From Antedon mediterranea (taxonomy: Eukaryota > Echinodermata > Crinoidea > Comatulida > Antedonidae), in NCBI RefSeq assembly GCF_964355755.1, contig NC_092671.1, positions 38,643,304-38,707,303 on the forward strand: a stretch of 64,000 nucleotides of DNA, in the 5' to 3' direction. A program made the translations under genes and the position numbers. Positions 1 through 13,300 of the stretch are shown one piece after another (the stretch's first letter is position 1; every line of letters starts with the position of its first letter). The notes under the pieces were generated by a model that had not been told where the DNA came from, made no database searches, and saw nothing but the letters and a program-made list of their open reading frames with translations.

Positions 1-1290
1 TATTCATTTCAACCTCGTTACATTTGCAAACTTTTTATCTAAAGAACGGAAATAAATTTGATATGTGACATATGTGTCATACAAGTCAAATTATAAGGTG
101 AAATACAAAATATGAATGAATAAATGTATAGCTGTATATTAAATAAAAACACAGTTAAGCAGAGAATTATGATAGTTGGTAATAAAAATGTAATCAGAAG
201 GAACAAAAACAAACATATATATCGGTCAATACTGTTTTGTCTTTAAAGTTTTTAAATTGTATTCTAAGATCTGTTTGCCAATGCGTTAATGTTGACCTAT
301 AAATTAACTTCCATTAAGTTACCATGGTAATTAACGACGTACCCTCTTGTAATAGGATAGTACAAGTTGCAGAGTAGAACTCGGGTTAAATATTATAATG
401 TACACCGCATCGGCCGTGTACTTTTTAAATGTTAACATTCAAATTTGTAATCGTTTGTGTTTAATGAGTGTATGACAATGACTATGTTTTGTTTTATAAT
501 TTTATTTATTTTGAATACACAATTTAATGAAAAAGTGAGATCAACATTTCTGAATTATCTTACGGAATTATCAATGGAACTATTTTCAAGATGAAAAATA
601 CACTGTTCTAAGAACCAACGTTTGTTAAAGGAAATGAGCTACACTGATGACTAATTATGTAATTGTATTCATCCTAATTTAGATAAAATTAATAATATTT
701 ATACCTACTATACTACTAATTAATTCAACAGAATAATTCTGCAAACATTTAAACATATTATTATTAAGTAATATTTCATGTTGATGACATTGTAAGCCCT
801 ATTCAGCATTATTGCGCTTAAGTTTAAATACTATGACTAGACTATCCTACCATCTTTGTTACTTTAGTATATTTTATATGTGAAACTTTAGTTTCTGAAG
901 ATACAATAGTTTTTAAAATAACCGGCTCAGCTACAGTGATTAGGTTCACTTAGGTTGACCCTGGTCTCCCAAATTTGTATATGTATATACTGAAATAGAC
1001 CGAATAAATCGTCGTCGACACCACGAAGTGACACTAACCGCGTAATTGATAAAAACAGCGTTTCGAGAAAAACGCGATTGAAGAAACGAGCTTCACAAAA
1101 CACACGATTTCGTCCTCAAAAAAATGTCACTAAGATTTTTAATTTACATACATACAAAGTTAGACAATCCAGCTACCCGTTACTTTAATTTAATTTTAAT
1201 CATATTAATTAATTACCAAGTAAATTAAAGTTAAACTTTAGTGTCACTTCGTGAAACCGAAAAATTCATTTCCCTACGTAGTTTACGCTT

Positions 1291-1325
1291 ACGAAGTGAC
1301 ACTAACGCAGTTAGTGTCACTTCGT
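1291..1325. repeat. 16 bp-arm palindrome inside the transposon
   Basis: ACGAAGTGACACTAAC is followed by a 3 base spacer and its exact reverse complement. The arms match the inner part of the terminal inverted repeat, so this may be an internal transposase-binding pair or an old nested end. Confidence 0.85.
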
Positions 1326-1807
1326 GAAACCGCAAATTCGATTTCACCGCGTATTTCTAGTGCGTTGGAAGTGACACTACTGTGTAATTCATAGCTTTCC
1401 AATGCAATGATCCTACATCATAACAATTAAGTATGGTCCTTGATAAGTGAACACTATTATATATACATTACAAACATGCATGTCTCCTTTAAGCCCTGCC
1501 TGCACTATCCGACTTGCTTCATCTTCCATTTCCATCAAATTTTTGCTCAAGAACCATCTCTTCCTTATTTATTACATGGCCATCTCCTCGGAGATGGCCA
1601 TTTAATGTATTGTTTTCATTGATTTCCCTTTTGATTCTATTCATTTTTCCATTATTTTAGTTTGTTAGTTTTCATAAATTCTATTTATTTTTATTAAATT
1701 TTTGTATGTTATTGTCTTATCAAATTGCATTTTTGTGAGGTTCTCTCTATCTAATGATCACCTTCGACTGGAAGGACCACCCTAGTAAAATATTGTTGAA
1801 ATAAATA

Positions 1808-1933
1808 AAATCAAACTTAATGTGACCAACATTAATTTGATGTGCTTATATGGACACAATGGCATAATATCACTCCATATTTGGGCACATCAAACTTTTT
1901 TTGTCAAACTAGTTTGATAGTGCAGAAAGGGTT
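1808..1933. mobile_element. Divergent copy of the palindromic MITE (family 1), nested
   Basis: It shows the family-1 core (TTTGGGCACATCA, then TCAAACTAGTTTGATAGTG) with a decayed left end. It sits inside the 2.26 kb transposon, so it inserted after or was carried by that element. Family 1 is described at 22,148. Confidence 0.7.
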
Positions 1934-2575
1934 AGGTTATTTATAAATGAAACAACCACATCAAATAAATCTAAAAACATAGTTTGACCTACTTTAACAC
2001 TTTTAATAAAAACATCAAATTACATAGACATATAAATAGGCCTATCTGGAATGTACAGTAAGCATAATGTACATATTCATATTTTTTTTCCATATTATTA
2101 AATATTATTTATTTTTTCAACATTGAACGATTAATAATTCAGTAATACAATTGGTATTTCAGCCAGTATTAATTTATATCAAAAATTATTCTCTATTGTT
2201 ATAAATCATTAAATACTTAATCAATGTCGTTACATTATTTTTTTTCTATTACCAGTATGCTTTTTAATTTATTCAATCCATTGTTCTGTGATGTACACAT
2301 CATCTAAAATGCTCATATACATAAACACTTGCTACAGGCTGCCTACATACACCTCCCCCATTTTTAAACCTTGAACTTGATACCTTCTCCCTTAAATTGA
2401 TGTAGATAGATTGCTTGTTGATCGAATTTCGGTTGTTCCCCCTTATCTTATTTTCTTGAAACTGTTCTGAAAAAAAAAACACATTTTAAAAATAACAGTG
2501 ATTTAATTCTTATTGTTAAAAATCAAGCAGAGTAGTTTAGCCTAGCTATTATATTAAAGAGTCTACTCTAGCCAA

Positions 2576-2601
2576 GTAGTAGTACTACTACTACTACTAC
2601 T
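2576..2601. repeat. AGT/ACT trinucleotide microsatellite
   Basis: AGTAGTAGT runs directly into ACTACTACTAC, forming an inverted trinucleotide repeat. The surrounding 2,540-2,830 stretch is rich in CTAGGCCTAG-type words, a low-complexity texture that recurs at 7,560-7,800, 8,200 and 63,180. Confidence 0.8.
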
Positions 2602-5600
2602 ATTCCCTGGGCATACGCATACTCTAGTTTGTTAGGCCTAGGCTAGGCTTAGAGGACCTAACTAACTAGGCCTACTAACCGAATAATGTACGCCAGGCCA
2701 GATGCTAACCTAGGTAGATCTGGGCAAGCTAGCTTTGCCTAAACGTCACAGTAAAGTATAGGTCTAGGCTAGGCCTACCTACTATGCCTAGCTAGTAGTA
2801 GGCTAAAGTGTGTCAAATTACTGTTTTATATTAATTATAAAATAAATATATAATAGGCCTCGACATGAGGAATACATGAGCAGACTAAAATTCTTTAAAT
2901 AAACTAATTAACTTACCGTCTTTCTTAATGAAATGCAATGTTGTGGAGTGTGCGTCCAGATCCTCCTAGCTAGGCTGTAGGCTAGGCCCAAACAGTAAAC
3001 AAACGCGCAAAATTCATTACCAGTGTGGCGCTCGCAAGCAGCACATACGGGTATTTAATAAATAGTGTCACTTCGTAAAAACGCAAATTCCATATGATGG
3101 TGTTTTTTGATATTGTCTAATTAATGTAATTAGTTAATTAATGATATTTGAATGTGTAAATTTTGTGAAAACATAGAGTTCGATATACATAATCAAAATA
3201 TGGAAGAAAAATTTTTTTCAAAAATTCCAGATTTTTAGGTTAGTGTCACTTCGTGATGCCGACGACGAAATAATGAAACTGTATAATATAAACTGTAATA
3301 ATTAACTATCATAACTGGACGTACGATTCTGTTTCTTTATATAATGAATTGATGGAGTTGACCTATACATTTAAGACCAGTTACCATGGAAATTAACGAA
3401 TACCTTCTTGTAATATGATCGGTACAAGTTGGGAGTCTAGCAAGCCGCACCATTATGTTCAATAAGAACGTATTCTTCAGAATTTAGAAATAAATTAAGC
3501 ATAATTACACCATACAAATTAATTCGGAGGATTTAATTTAAGGGACATTTCATGCTTTCAATTTACCAATAGGCCCACTCATTTGCTTAAAATACATTGA
3601 CAACTTATTCGTTGTCAGCTTTCCTGTCTTCCTTTTTTTCAATTTGCATTCTCAAACTCAGGATTTGGAAAGTGAAGTGAGTTTTATTTTAAAATATGGG
3701 TCTCTCAGCCAGCTATTTTGTAGTCAAACGGCCATAAAAACTGTAATTCTTATGCCTTTCCCGTCTTTATACTAATAAATATGGTCCCGTGAATCGTTAT
3801 TGATGAAGTAATAGCAGGGGGTAGTTTAATTACACATTAATTACATTATACAAAACACAACAAAATAAGAACACAGGATTACATTTTGAAATTAAAGATT
3901 GTATCTAAAGGGCGGAAATAAATGTGATAACATATTAGGTGAAATACAAAATATGAATGAATAAATGTAGCTATATAATAATATAAAAACACAGTTAAGC
4001 AGAAAAGTATGATAGTTGGTAATAAAATTGTAATCAGAAAGAACAAAAACAAACATAATATCGGTCAATACTGTTTTGTCTTTAAATGGTTTTAAATTTA
4101 AGATCTGTTTGCCAAGCGGTTAATGTTGACCTATACTTTAAATTCCATTCTAGGAGGTTGATTTATATAAGTTACCATGGTAATTAACGACATACCCTCT
4201 TGTAATAGGATATCTGCACAAGTTACAGTGTAGAACTCGGATTAAATATTATGTACATCGGCCGTGTATTATACTTTTTAAATGTTAACTTTCAAATTTT
4301 TAAATACAATACAATCGTTTGTGTTTAATAACGCTCTTTAATGAGTGTATACTTATTTTGAATACACAATTTAATGAAAAAGTGAAAAATACACTGTTCT
4401 AAGAACCAACGTTTGTTAAAGGAAATGAGCTACACTGATGACTACTTATGTAATTGTATTCATCCTAATTTAGATAAATAATGTTGCTTTATAGAATTCG
4501 ATTGTTTGTTGAGAGTAGATTTAAATACTTTGATCAATATTATTTCCTTCATGGTTAACCGATTCCCTGAGATCATTGGTTATATTATTCATAAAAGTCA
4601 CAAATAAGTACTAGATTCACCTAATTAATAATATACCTACTAGTACTATACTAATAATTAATTCAACAGAATAATTCTGCAAACGTTTAAACATATTATT
4701 ATTAAGTAATATTTCATGTTGATTACATTGTAAGCCCTATTCAGCATTATTGCGCTTAAAAAGTTTAAATACTATGACTAGACTATCCTACCATTTGTTA
4801 GTATATTTTATATGTGAAACTTTAGTTTCTAAAGATACAATAGTTTTTAAAATAACCGGCTCAGCTACAGTGATTAGGTTCACTTAGGTTGACTGGTCTC
4901 CCAAATTTGTATATGTATATACTGAAATAGACCGAATAAATAATGAAACTGTATAATATAAACTGTAATCATTAACTATCATAACTGGACGTACGATTCT
5001 GTTTCTTTATATTAATGAATTGATGGAGTTGACCTTATTCTATACATTTAAGACCAGTTACCATGGAAATTAATGACTACCTTCTTGTAATATGATCGGT
5101 ACAAGTTGGGAGTCTAGCAAGCTGCACCATATTATGTTCAATAAGAACGTATTCTTCAGAATTTAGAAATAAACTAAGCATAATTACGCCATACAAATTA
5201 ATTCGGAGGATTTAATTTAAGGAACATTTCATGCTTTCAATTTACCAATAGGCCCCCTCAATAGGCCTAATCTTCCTTTTTTTCAATTTGCATTCTCAAA
5301 CTCAGGATTTGGAAAGTGAAGTGAGTTTTATTTAGAAATATGGGTCTCTCAGCCGTCTATTTTGTAGTCAAACGGCCATAAAAAACTGTAATTCTTGTGC
5401 CTTTCCCGTCTTTATACTAATAATTAATATGGTCCCGTGCAATCGTTATTGATGAAGTAATAGCAGGGGATAGTTTAATTACACATTAATTACATTATAC
5501 AAAACACAACAAAATAAGAACACAGGATTATATTTTGAAATTAAAGATTGTATCTAAAGGGCGGAAATAAATGTGATAACATATTAGGTGAAATACAAAA

Positions 5601-6185
5601 TATGAATGAATAAATGTAGCTATATAATAATATAAAAACACAGTTAAGCAGAAAAGTATGATAGTTGGTAATAAAATTGTAATCAGAAAGAACAAAAACA
5701 AACATATATATCGGTCAATACTGTTTTGTCTTTAAATGGTTTTTAATTTAAGATCTGTTTGCCAACGGTTAATGTTGACCTATACTTTAAATTCCATTCT
5801 AGAAGGTTGATTTATATAAGTTACCATGGTAATTAACGACATACCCTCTTGTAATAGGATATCTGCACAAGTTACAGTGTAGAACTCGGATTAAATATTA
5901 TGTACATCGGCCGTGTATTATACTTTTTAAATGTTAACTTTCAAATTTTTAAATACAATACAATCGTTTGTGTTTAATAACGCTCTTTAATGAGTGTATA
6001 CTTATTTTGAATACACAATTTAATGAAAAAGTGAAAAATACACTGTTCTAAGAACCAACGTTTGTTATTAAAGGAAATGAGCTACACTGATGACTACTTA
6101 TGTAATTGTATTCATCCTAATTTAGATAAACAATTTTGCTTTATAGAATTCGATTGTTTGTTGAGTGTAGTTAAATACTTTGATC

Positions 6186-8560
6186 AATATTATTTCCTTT
6201 ATTAGACATTTAGATAAGATTTTAAAGTAAATATGCAATGATATGTTGTTTCCTGTTGTTGTATTCATTAATGCGAATTGCCAAATGCATGGGGGACTTA
6301 CAATTAATTCCTTTAATCTTTGCATTATCTCCTGATATAGTGTAGTTAGTTTATACCTCCATGGTTTAAACTACACACATGATGTTAGCTATTCCAAATC
6401 CACTATAAAATACTATTTATAATGCGATGTAAATGACGAATGTAATAATATGAAATTATGGAAATTTTAATTCACGACTGCTTTGATCTCACTCTCCACT
6501 AATATACCAAAATGAACAATAATTGATCTTTTGATTAAGAAAATTTAACTAGCAGCCAACGTTTCACCAATGAAAATTACTGTCAAACCCAAGAAAATAT
6601 CATAGGTGCGCCTACTTTTTTTTATTTGTATTATTTATATGTACTACACAAATGTTATAATGTAAAAGAAAAATACTAGTGTCAAGTTTTTTTAAAAATT
6701 AACTTAGGCGCACTTTTAGTAAAAAAATGTTGTAAATGTATTTTAGAACCATAGGCATCATATTTTGAAAAAATAAAAATGTCCAAATCATCTAAAATTC
6801 TAGTAAAGTGCCCAATTTTTATACTAAAGATAAATAAATACATATAAAATCATTGTACCAAATTTGAACAAAATTGAAATTGGTTAAGTATTTTTCCGCG
6901 ATGGTTTTTTAATTATGTTTTTACAGTTTTATTTTATCCAAATAATACTAAATATCTATTACTAATAAATATCTAACTTTCCGATATATTGTATTAACAT
7001 TTTGGAATTAAATACTCTTTTATGAGTGGAACACACTTATGCTATTAAATATTAAATGTAATGTAATTATTAGTCATTAATTAGATATTATTTGACTTTT
7101 TTTCCCGTTAATTGAAACCTACGCGAAATAATATGAGAGGACGCTGTTTTACTGGTAATAGATATGGTTATTGTGTGTTCTATTCTTCCGCTCGAGTATT
7201 CTTTAACCCCACAGGCTACATCGTTTAGATAGCGAGATCATAAATATTTTTGTATTCTTATACTATAGGAAAGGTAATTCCATTTTGCTAAAGGAACCTT
7301 TAGAAATACAATAGCTTTTATTTATTTGTAGTTTATTCAACAAGAAACGAAAACTAAATATCTAAATAAATAAAGTATAGACATAATTAATTAAATTAAT
7401 AAGTACTTTTAGTACAATAAAATATATTACCAATGGGCAAAATGTGTAGCATTGATGCCATAAAAAATAAATTGACGAGTCTCGGTAAATATGTAGGCTT
7501 AGCTCGTGGTTCAGTGTAGCGGAGGAAATTCACTTTAGCTGCGTATCCTTATCACCACTCCGCGATAGAAATTGGCCTAACGGGTAGGCCTAGGACTTGT
7601 AGTGTGGGGGGCCTAGCAAGTCAAGTAGAGAGTGCCTCGGCCAACCTACGTTCCCTAGTAGGTAGAAGGTTAAGTTAGACCATGCCATTTAGGCCTACTA
7701 TAGCGGAAAAAATTTCTGGTGGTTCTACTTTTTTATTTGTATTAAATGATTTATCAAAGCCTAGGCCTATACCTACTTATACTACCTAGTAATGAACTAA
7801 GAATTACTTCGACGGGAAAATATTTATCGACGGAGCAAAAAATATCTCCATTCTTAAACAATAAGTTGACGAGTCTCAAAAAGTGTAGGCCTCTTTTGCG
7901 TGGGGAAATTTGATTGATGTTGTATTGTAGAAATTGTACTGTATAGAATAGCTAGTAGTAGGAGCTAGTTTTTTTGGAATGTGGAAGGATGTTTTCGTAT
8001 CAAATTAGATTTGGATACAAATTGTTTTTTTTCTAAAGACGTGGTTGCAATACAATCATGTAATTTTGATAATAAGAGGCCTACTAGGGTAGGCATGACA
8101 GATCTGTTTTATTCTTCTTTCTTTTATGGGAACGGGATTTTTAGGGTGTGGGGGGGGGGGGGGGGGAGGGGCTGGGGCCTAACAGGCTAGTAGTATTAGT
8201 AGGCCTAGGCCTATATTTAAATAAATTTTTGTTCGGAAATAAAATACATAGTTTATAAACACAAATTATTCTATAAAAATATAAATAGGCCTAAATATAG
8301 TAAAAAAACCTAATTTAATGTAAGTTTGTTTTTTGTAAGACGCGCGCACAGATTGAAGGAGACATTTATAAAAATAGTCATTTGTTTGCGCTTTTAATAG
8401 CGTATAATTTAAGTAATTGTTATTAAGATTGTTGTTCAAAATAACTCTTAAATTGAGGGCGCGATCGACAAACCCGTTAAATTATCCAGAGAGGGCGTAC
8501 TCCAGACTAAAAAGTGATTCCAACAGGAGGGGGAACCAACAAGATGCCGGCCGTAAATGT
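6186..8560. other. Gene-free AT-rich stretch
   Basis: I see no exon with recognisable protein similarity on either strand. The sequence is AT-rich, with an AGGCCT-rich patch near 7,560-7,800 and a poly-G run near 8,150. A phrase GACGAGTCTC occurs at about 7,476 and 7,868 in similar context, perhaps two fragments of one repeat. The missing 5' exons of the MSMO1-like gene could lie here or upstream but I could not identify them. Confidence 0.5.
8150..8166 (+). repeat. Poly-G tract of 17, potential G-quadruplex
   Basis: An uninterrupted run of 17 G is followed by AGGGGCTGGGG, giving enough G-tracts for an intramolecular quadruplex. The exact length is liable to sequencing error. Confidence 0.8.
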
Positions 8561-8599
8561 GTTCAAAAACATTATTTAATATAAAAAATACTAATCTAA

Positions 8600-9824
8600 A
8601 TAATAATCAAAACACAATATGTTACGTTAATAAATAACATAAAAACTACGTTATTATAATACGTTTTTATAACATTATTATTACATCTTAAAATAACGTT
8701 ATTTTATAGTTTGTACTTTACGTTTTTACAACGTGTTTGCCGAACGTTTGCTTTGAACGTTGTATAAATGTTATATTTGGAGTTAATCAAGACTTTAACA
8801 TGTTATGTTAATAAGTAACATAAAATATACGTTATTATAATACGTTTTTATAACATTATTATTACATCTTAAATTAACGTTATGTTATAGTTTGCATTTT
8901 ACATTTGTACAACGTATTTCACAAAGTTTGTCTTAAACGTTGTATAAGTGTTATACGTTACGTTAATAAATAACATTAAAACTAAGTTATTAAAAAACGT
9001 TTTTATAACATTATTGTTACATCTTAAATTAACGTTAGTTTATAGTTTGTTTTTTACGTTCGTATAACGTATTTCTGAACGTTTGTCTTGAACGTTGTAT
9101 AAATGTTATATTGATACGTTATCAAGTCGTAAACATGTTACGTTAATGAATAACATATAAACTACGTTATTATAATACGTTTTTATAACATTATTATTAC
9201 ATCTTAAGTTAACGTTAGTTTATAGTTTGTATTTTACGTTCGTATAACGTATTTCTGAATGTTTGTCTTGAACGTTGTATAAATATTATGTTGGTACGTT
9301 ATCAAGACGTAAAAATGTTACGTTAATGAATAACATATAAACTACGTTATTATAATACGTTTTTATAACATTATTATTACATCTTAAATTAACGTTAGTT
9401 TATAGTTTGTATTTTACGTTCGTATAACGTATTTCTGAACGTTTGTCTAGAACGTTGTATAAATGTTATATTGATACGTTATCAAAACGAAAAAATGTTA
9501 CGTTAATGAATAACATATAAACTACGTTATTATAATACGTTTTTATAACATTATTATTACATCTTAAATTAACGTTAGTTTATAGTTTGTATTTTACGTT
9601 CGTATAACGTATTTCTGAACGTTTGTCTTGAACGTTGTATAAATGTTATATTGGTACGTTATCAAGACGTAAACATGTTACGTTAATGAATAACATATAA
9701 ACTACGTTATTATAATACGTTTTTATAACATTATTATTACATCTTAAACTAACGTTAGTTTATAGTTTGTATTTTACGTTCGTATAACGTATTTCTGAAC
9801 GTTTGTCTTGAACGTTGTATAAAT
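8600..9824. repeat. 180 bp satellite array, left part
   Basis: Monomers repeat at exactly 180 bp from about 8,957 on (start words TGTTACGTTAATGAATAAC near 9,137, 9,317, 9,497 and 9,677). Two more diverged monomers lie at 8,616 and 8,800. Each monomer is dense in AACGTT and ACGTTA words, many palindromic. The array continues after the LINE at 14,603. Confidence 0.93.
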
Positions 9825-10327
9825 TCAGATTCAGATTCAGATAATATTTATTTAGATAATAATGAATGAATATATACAAAATAGAAAAAAGATATTAAAG
9901 TGAACATAGATAAAGCAGTAATTGGTAGTCATTATTATCATGGATCCCTTCTAGAAGTTAAAAACTTGTCTCGTAGGGACCCATAACAAAACACATTACT
10001 AAAAAAATAAAAATAACCTAGAATATATAATTATATAATTTAGGATAAAAAATTACAGTATAATAACATAACTAACATCTTCTTTATAAAAATTATTTAA
10101 ATTATATTTCAATAGTTTCATGATAATTATAAATGAAATAACTACCGATATTGGTAAATGAAAAAAAAATATGTATACATAAATTATAATTCCAGTATAT
10201 ATATAGTATATACTATATATACATTATATATAGTATAGATTAAAGATTGCAATAATAAACAACAACTAATATTTTGTGTAAGACATAAATAGTATATGAG
10301 TATAAATAATGATAATAAGCATATTAA

Positions 10328-13300
10328 CTAAGCAGTATAATATTTAGATATATAATGATTCTTTAACTTTTTTCGGAAAGTAAATAATGATATTGACGTT
10401 TTGATATTTGGTGGGATATGATTCCACAAATTAGGACCTGATATAGTTATAAAAAATTTAGTTTTTGTAAGTCTAGCAAAAGGAATGTTTAAATGAGAAG
10501 TTCTTAAATTGTAATTGTGAAATTTGGTACGTTTACAGAGCATATCAATCATAGAAATAGGAAGTTGGTTTTTAAAATAATTAAACATAAAACTGGCAAC
10601 TTGAACATTGTGGATATCCGTTAATTTTAATATACCAAGACGTTTAAAAAGGGGTTCAGATGAGGTTCTATATGGTGAAAAAGTAATAATTCTAGCTGCA
10701 CGTTTTTGTAATTTAGTTAATCTAGCAATATTAGAAGAGTAATCTGCAGCCCAAATAATGTTACAATACTGGAAATAAGGAAGTACAAGTGTGTTATAAA
10801 GAGAAATTAAAATATTTAGAGGGAAGAAGTGCTTAAGTCTGTTAATAATACTAATAGATCTTGATATTTTTTTCGAAACGTAATTTTGATGACTGGTCCA
10901 TTTGAGGTTTTCATGAATATATACACCTAAAAAAAGTGTTTCAGTTTTGCGTTCAATTTGAATTCCGCCAAGAAGTATATTTAGGTCATCAACTTTTAGT
11001 TTACGTTGAGAATTGTGAAAAATTAAATAATTTGTTTTAAGAGTATTAATAAGTAATTTGTTTGAAATAAACCAGTCACAAAATTTTGTTAATTCATCAT
11101 TGAATGTAGTAAATAATAAATCAATATTGGAATTAGAGTAAAATAAGGTGGTGTCGTCGGCGAAGGATATTACTTGCAATTTGTTACTGACATTAGCCAG
11201 ATCATTAACATAAATAAGGAAGAGCAATGGCCCAAGCACAGATCCCTGTGGCACTCCGCAAGTAATATCCATCGTCGACGATGTACAAGATCCTAATGCA
11301 ACATATTGTTTTCTATCTTTCAAATAACTATTAAACCAATTCAATGAAATACCTCTAATTCCATAGCACTCAAGTTTTTTAATTAAATTATCGTGATTAA
11401 TAACATCGAAGGCCTTTGAAAGATCAATAAATAAACTTAATAAATTTTCTTTTGATTCAAATGAATTTGTAATATTATTAATAAGATCTAAAACGGCATG
11501 GGATGTAGAGTGATTTTTTCGAAAACCATATTGGCGTTTATTAAGTATATCAAATTTTGTGAGATAATCAGAAAGTTTAGAATACATGAGTTTTTCAATA
11601 ATTTTGGAAAACACTGAAAGTAGTGATATTGGCCGGTAATTAGATAATTGACTTCGTTCACCTTTCTTGAAAATGGGCACAACTTTAGCTAGTTTTAAGT
11701 GTGTTGGAAAAGTGCCAGATAAAAAAGATGAATTTATACAATGGGTAAGTTGGTGGATGATTAAGGGAGATATAGATTTTAAGACACGAGCAGTAATACC
11801 GTCAGATCCAGACCCTTTATTAGAATTTAGATTGTATATAGTTAGGTTAACATCATCAATTGAAACTGGGCTAATATAAAATGAGTTGGCAAACGCAGAA
11901 TGAAGATAAGATAATGGATCAGTTATATTAGTTGGCATACTATTAATAAGATTAGGACCAATTGTAGAAAAATAGTTGTTAAACGATTCACATATCTCTT
12001 TTTGAGTTTTGTAAATATTATCACCGTCTTTAATTAGATTCGGGTGCTTGTTATTATTATTACCTTTATTTAAAACAGAATTTATTACAAGCCATGTGTT
12101 CTTCAGATTACCTTTATATCTATCAAACTGGGAAGTATAATAATTCTTTTTAGCAGTGCGACAAAGATTAGTGAAAATATTATTATATTTTGTATAGTTT
12201 AATTTGTCATTATTACTACGTGTGTGCATATATTTGTTATAAAGTTTATGTTTCCGAGAACTACATTTTAAGAGAGCAGATGACATCCATGGTTGTTTAA
12301 ACGTTTTATTTGATTTTATACTACTTTTAACCAAGTGTCTGGAGTGGATATTTGTAAATTTTTCAATAAATATATCAAAACTCAATCTTGGGTCACAATC
12401 AAATATCATAGACCAGTCTTCACCTTCTAAATCAATCGATAAGGCATTTAGGTCGTTTATACGAAATGAATAGTTGGCGCTATTATCATCAAGGTTTTGA
12501 TCATTAATTTCTTGATCAATGAACTGAAATATAGGAAGGTGGTCGGAGATATCATTAAGTAAAACACCAGCAACTATTTTATAGTTAGATTGTTTGGAAT
12601 AAAAATGATCAATCAAGGTGGCCGAAGTTGAGGTAATCCTAGTTGGTTTTGAAATAGTTGGAAAAAAAGAATGGGAAATTAAGGTATTTAGGTAGGTGTT
12701 TGTTAATTTATGGTTATGGAATTTTAATAAATCAATATTGAAGTCTCCCATGAGATGACAATTTTTGTTTTCATTGTTAATTTGGGTTAATACATTATCG
12801 ACGGATTTAGTAAAAGAATCTAGCCCTCCACAGGGGGCTCTGTAAATAATGCCTATAATATCATTTTTTGTCTTTGAATTTTCAATCTCAACAAAAAGTG
12901 ATTCGGAAAAGTCGTCTGGTAATTTTAAGTCATTTCGAATTGTAATGCTAATATCATTACGTATAAAAAATGCAACTCCTCCGCCAATTTGATTATTGCT
13001 TCTATTGCTTGCAAAGAAGGAGTAGTTATTAATGAAAGGAATAGGGGAGTTTTCATTAAGCCATGTTTCACTGATACCGATTATGGAAAATTTGTTATTA
13101 ATTGAATTCAAAAGGCATTCGAGATCATTAACTTTATGCGTAATACTTCTAATATTAAGATGCAGGAGAGATAGTTTAGTATTAAAGGATGTATTAAACT
13201 TAGAATTAAATTGTGAATAATCATAAAAGCTGCATTCATCTAGGGTAACTGACTGTGAATTGAGATTATTAATTAGTTGATCAAAAGATTCATCATATTT

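Larger units (their letters stand above)
1010..3267. mobile_element. 2,258 bp inverted-repeat DNA transposon (non-autonomous)
   Basis: Both ends carry a ~30 bp terminal inverted repeat with two mismatches, starting CGTCGTCG and ending in a GAAGTGACACTAAC block. The element is flanked by AAAT at 1,006-1,009 and again at 3,268-3,271, read as a 4 bp target-site duplication. The second copy of the tandem unit, near 4,937, has the uninterrupted junction GAATAAATAATGAAAC, an empty site that confirms the insertion. The motif AGTGTCACTTCGTG is repeated in both subterminal regions (about 1,240-1,375 and 3,065), as transposase-binding sites often are. No transposase ORF is present. A 4 bp target duplication fits several superfamilies, so I do not assign one. 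Confidence 0.88.
37..6185. repeat. Three tandem copies of a ~1.66 kb unit
   Basis: The sequence starting ATCTAAAG at 37 recurs at 3,903 and 5,552, and the sequence starting TAATGAAACTG at 3,271 recurs at 4,941. This gives three head-to-tail copies of a 1.65-1.67 kb unit. Copy 1 runs 37-1,009 and resumes at 3,268 after a transposon. Copy 2 runs 3,903-5,551. Copy 3 is cut short near 6,185, where similarity stops. Copies differ by small indels and substitutions. No ORF of useful length is shared between them and I recognise no gene, so this looks like segmental duplication of non-coding DNA. Confidence 0.9.

Noticed and set aside
1640-1810. LINE-tail-like T-rich segments here and near 17,090-17,250, 53,390-53,530, 55,010-55,110 and 59,378-59,440
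   Set aside because: They share a loose look (TTGTATTTTTGTG, then AATAAATAAA), but I could not show a common alignment, so I do not call them as elements.
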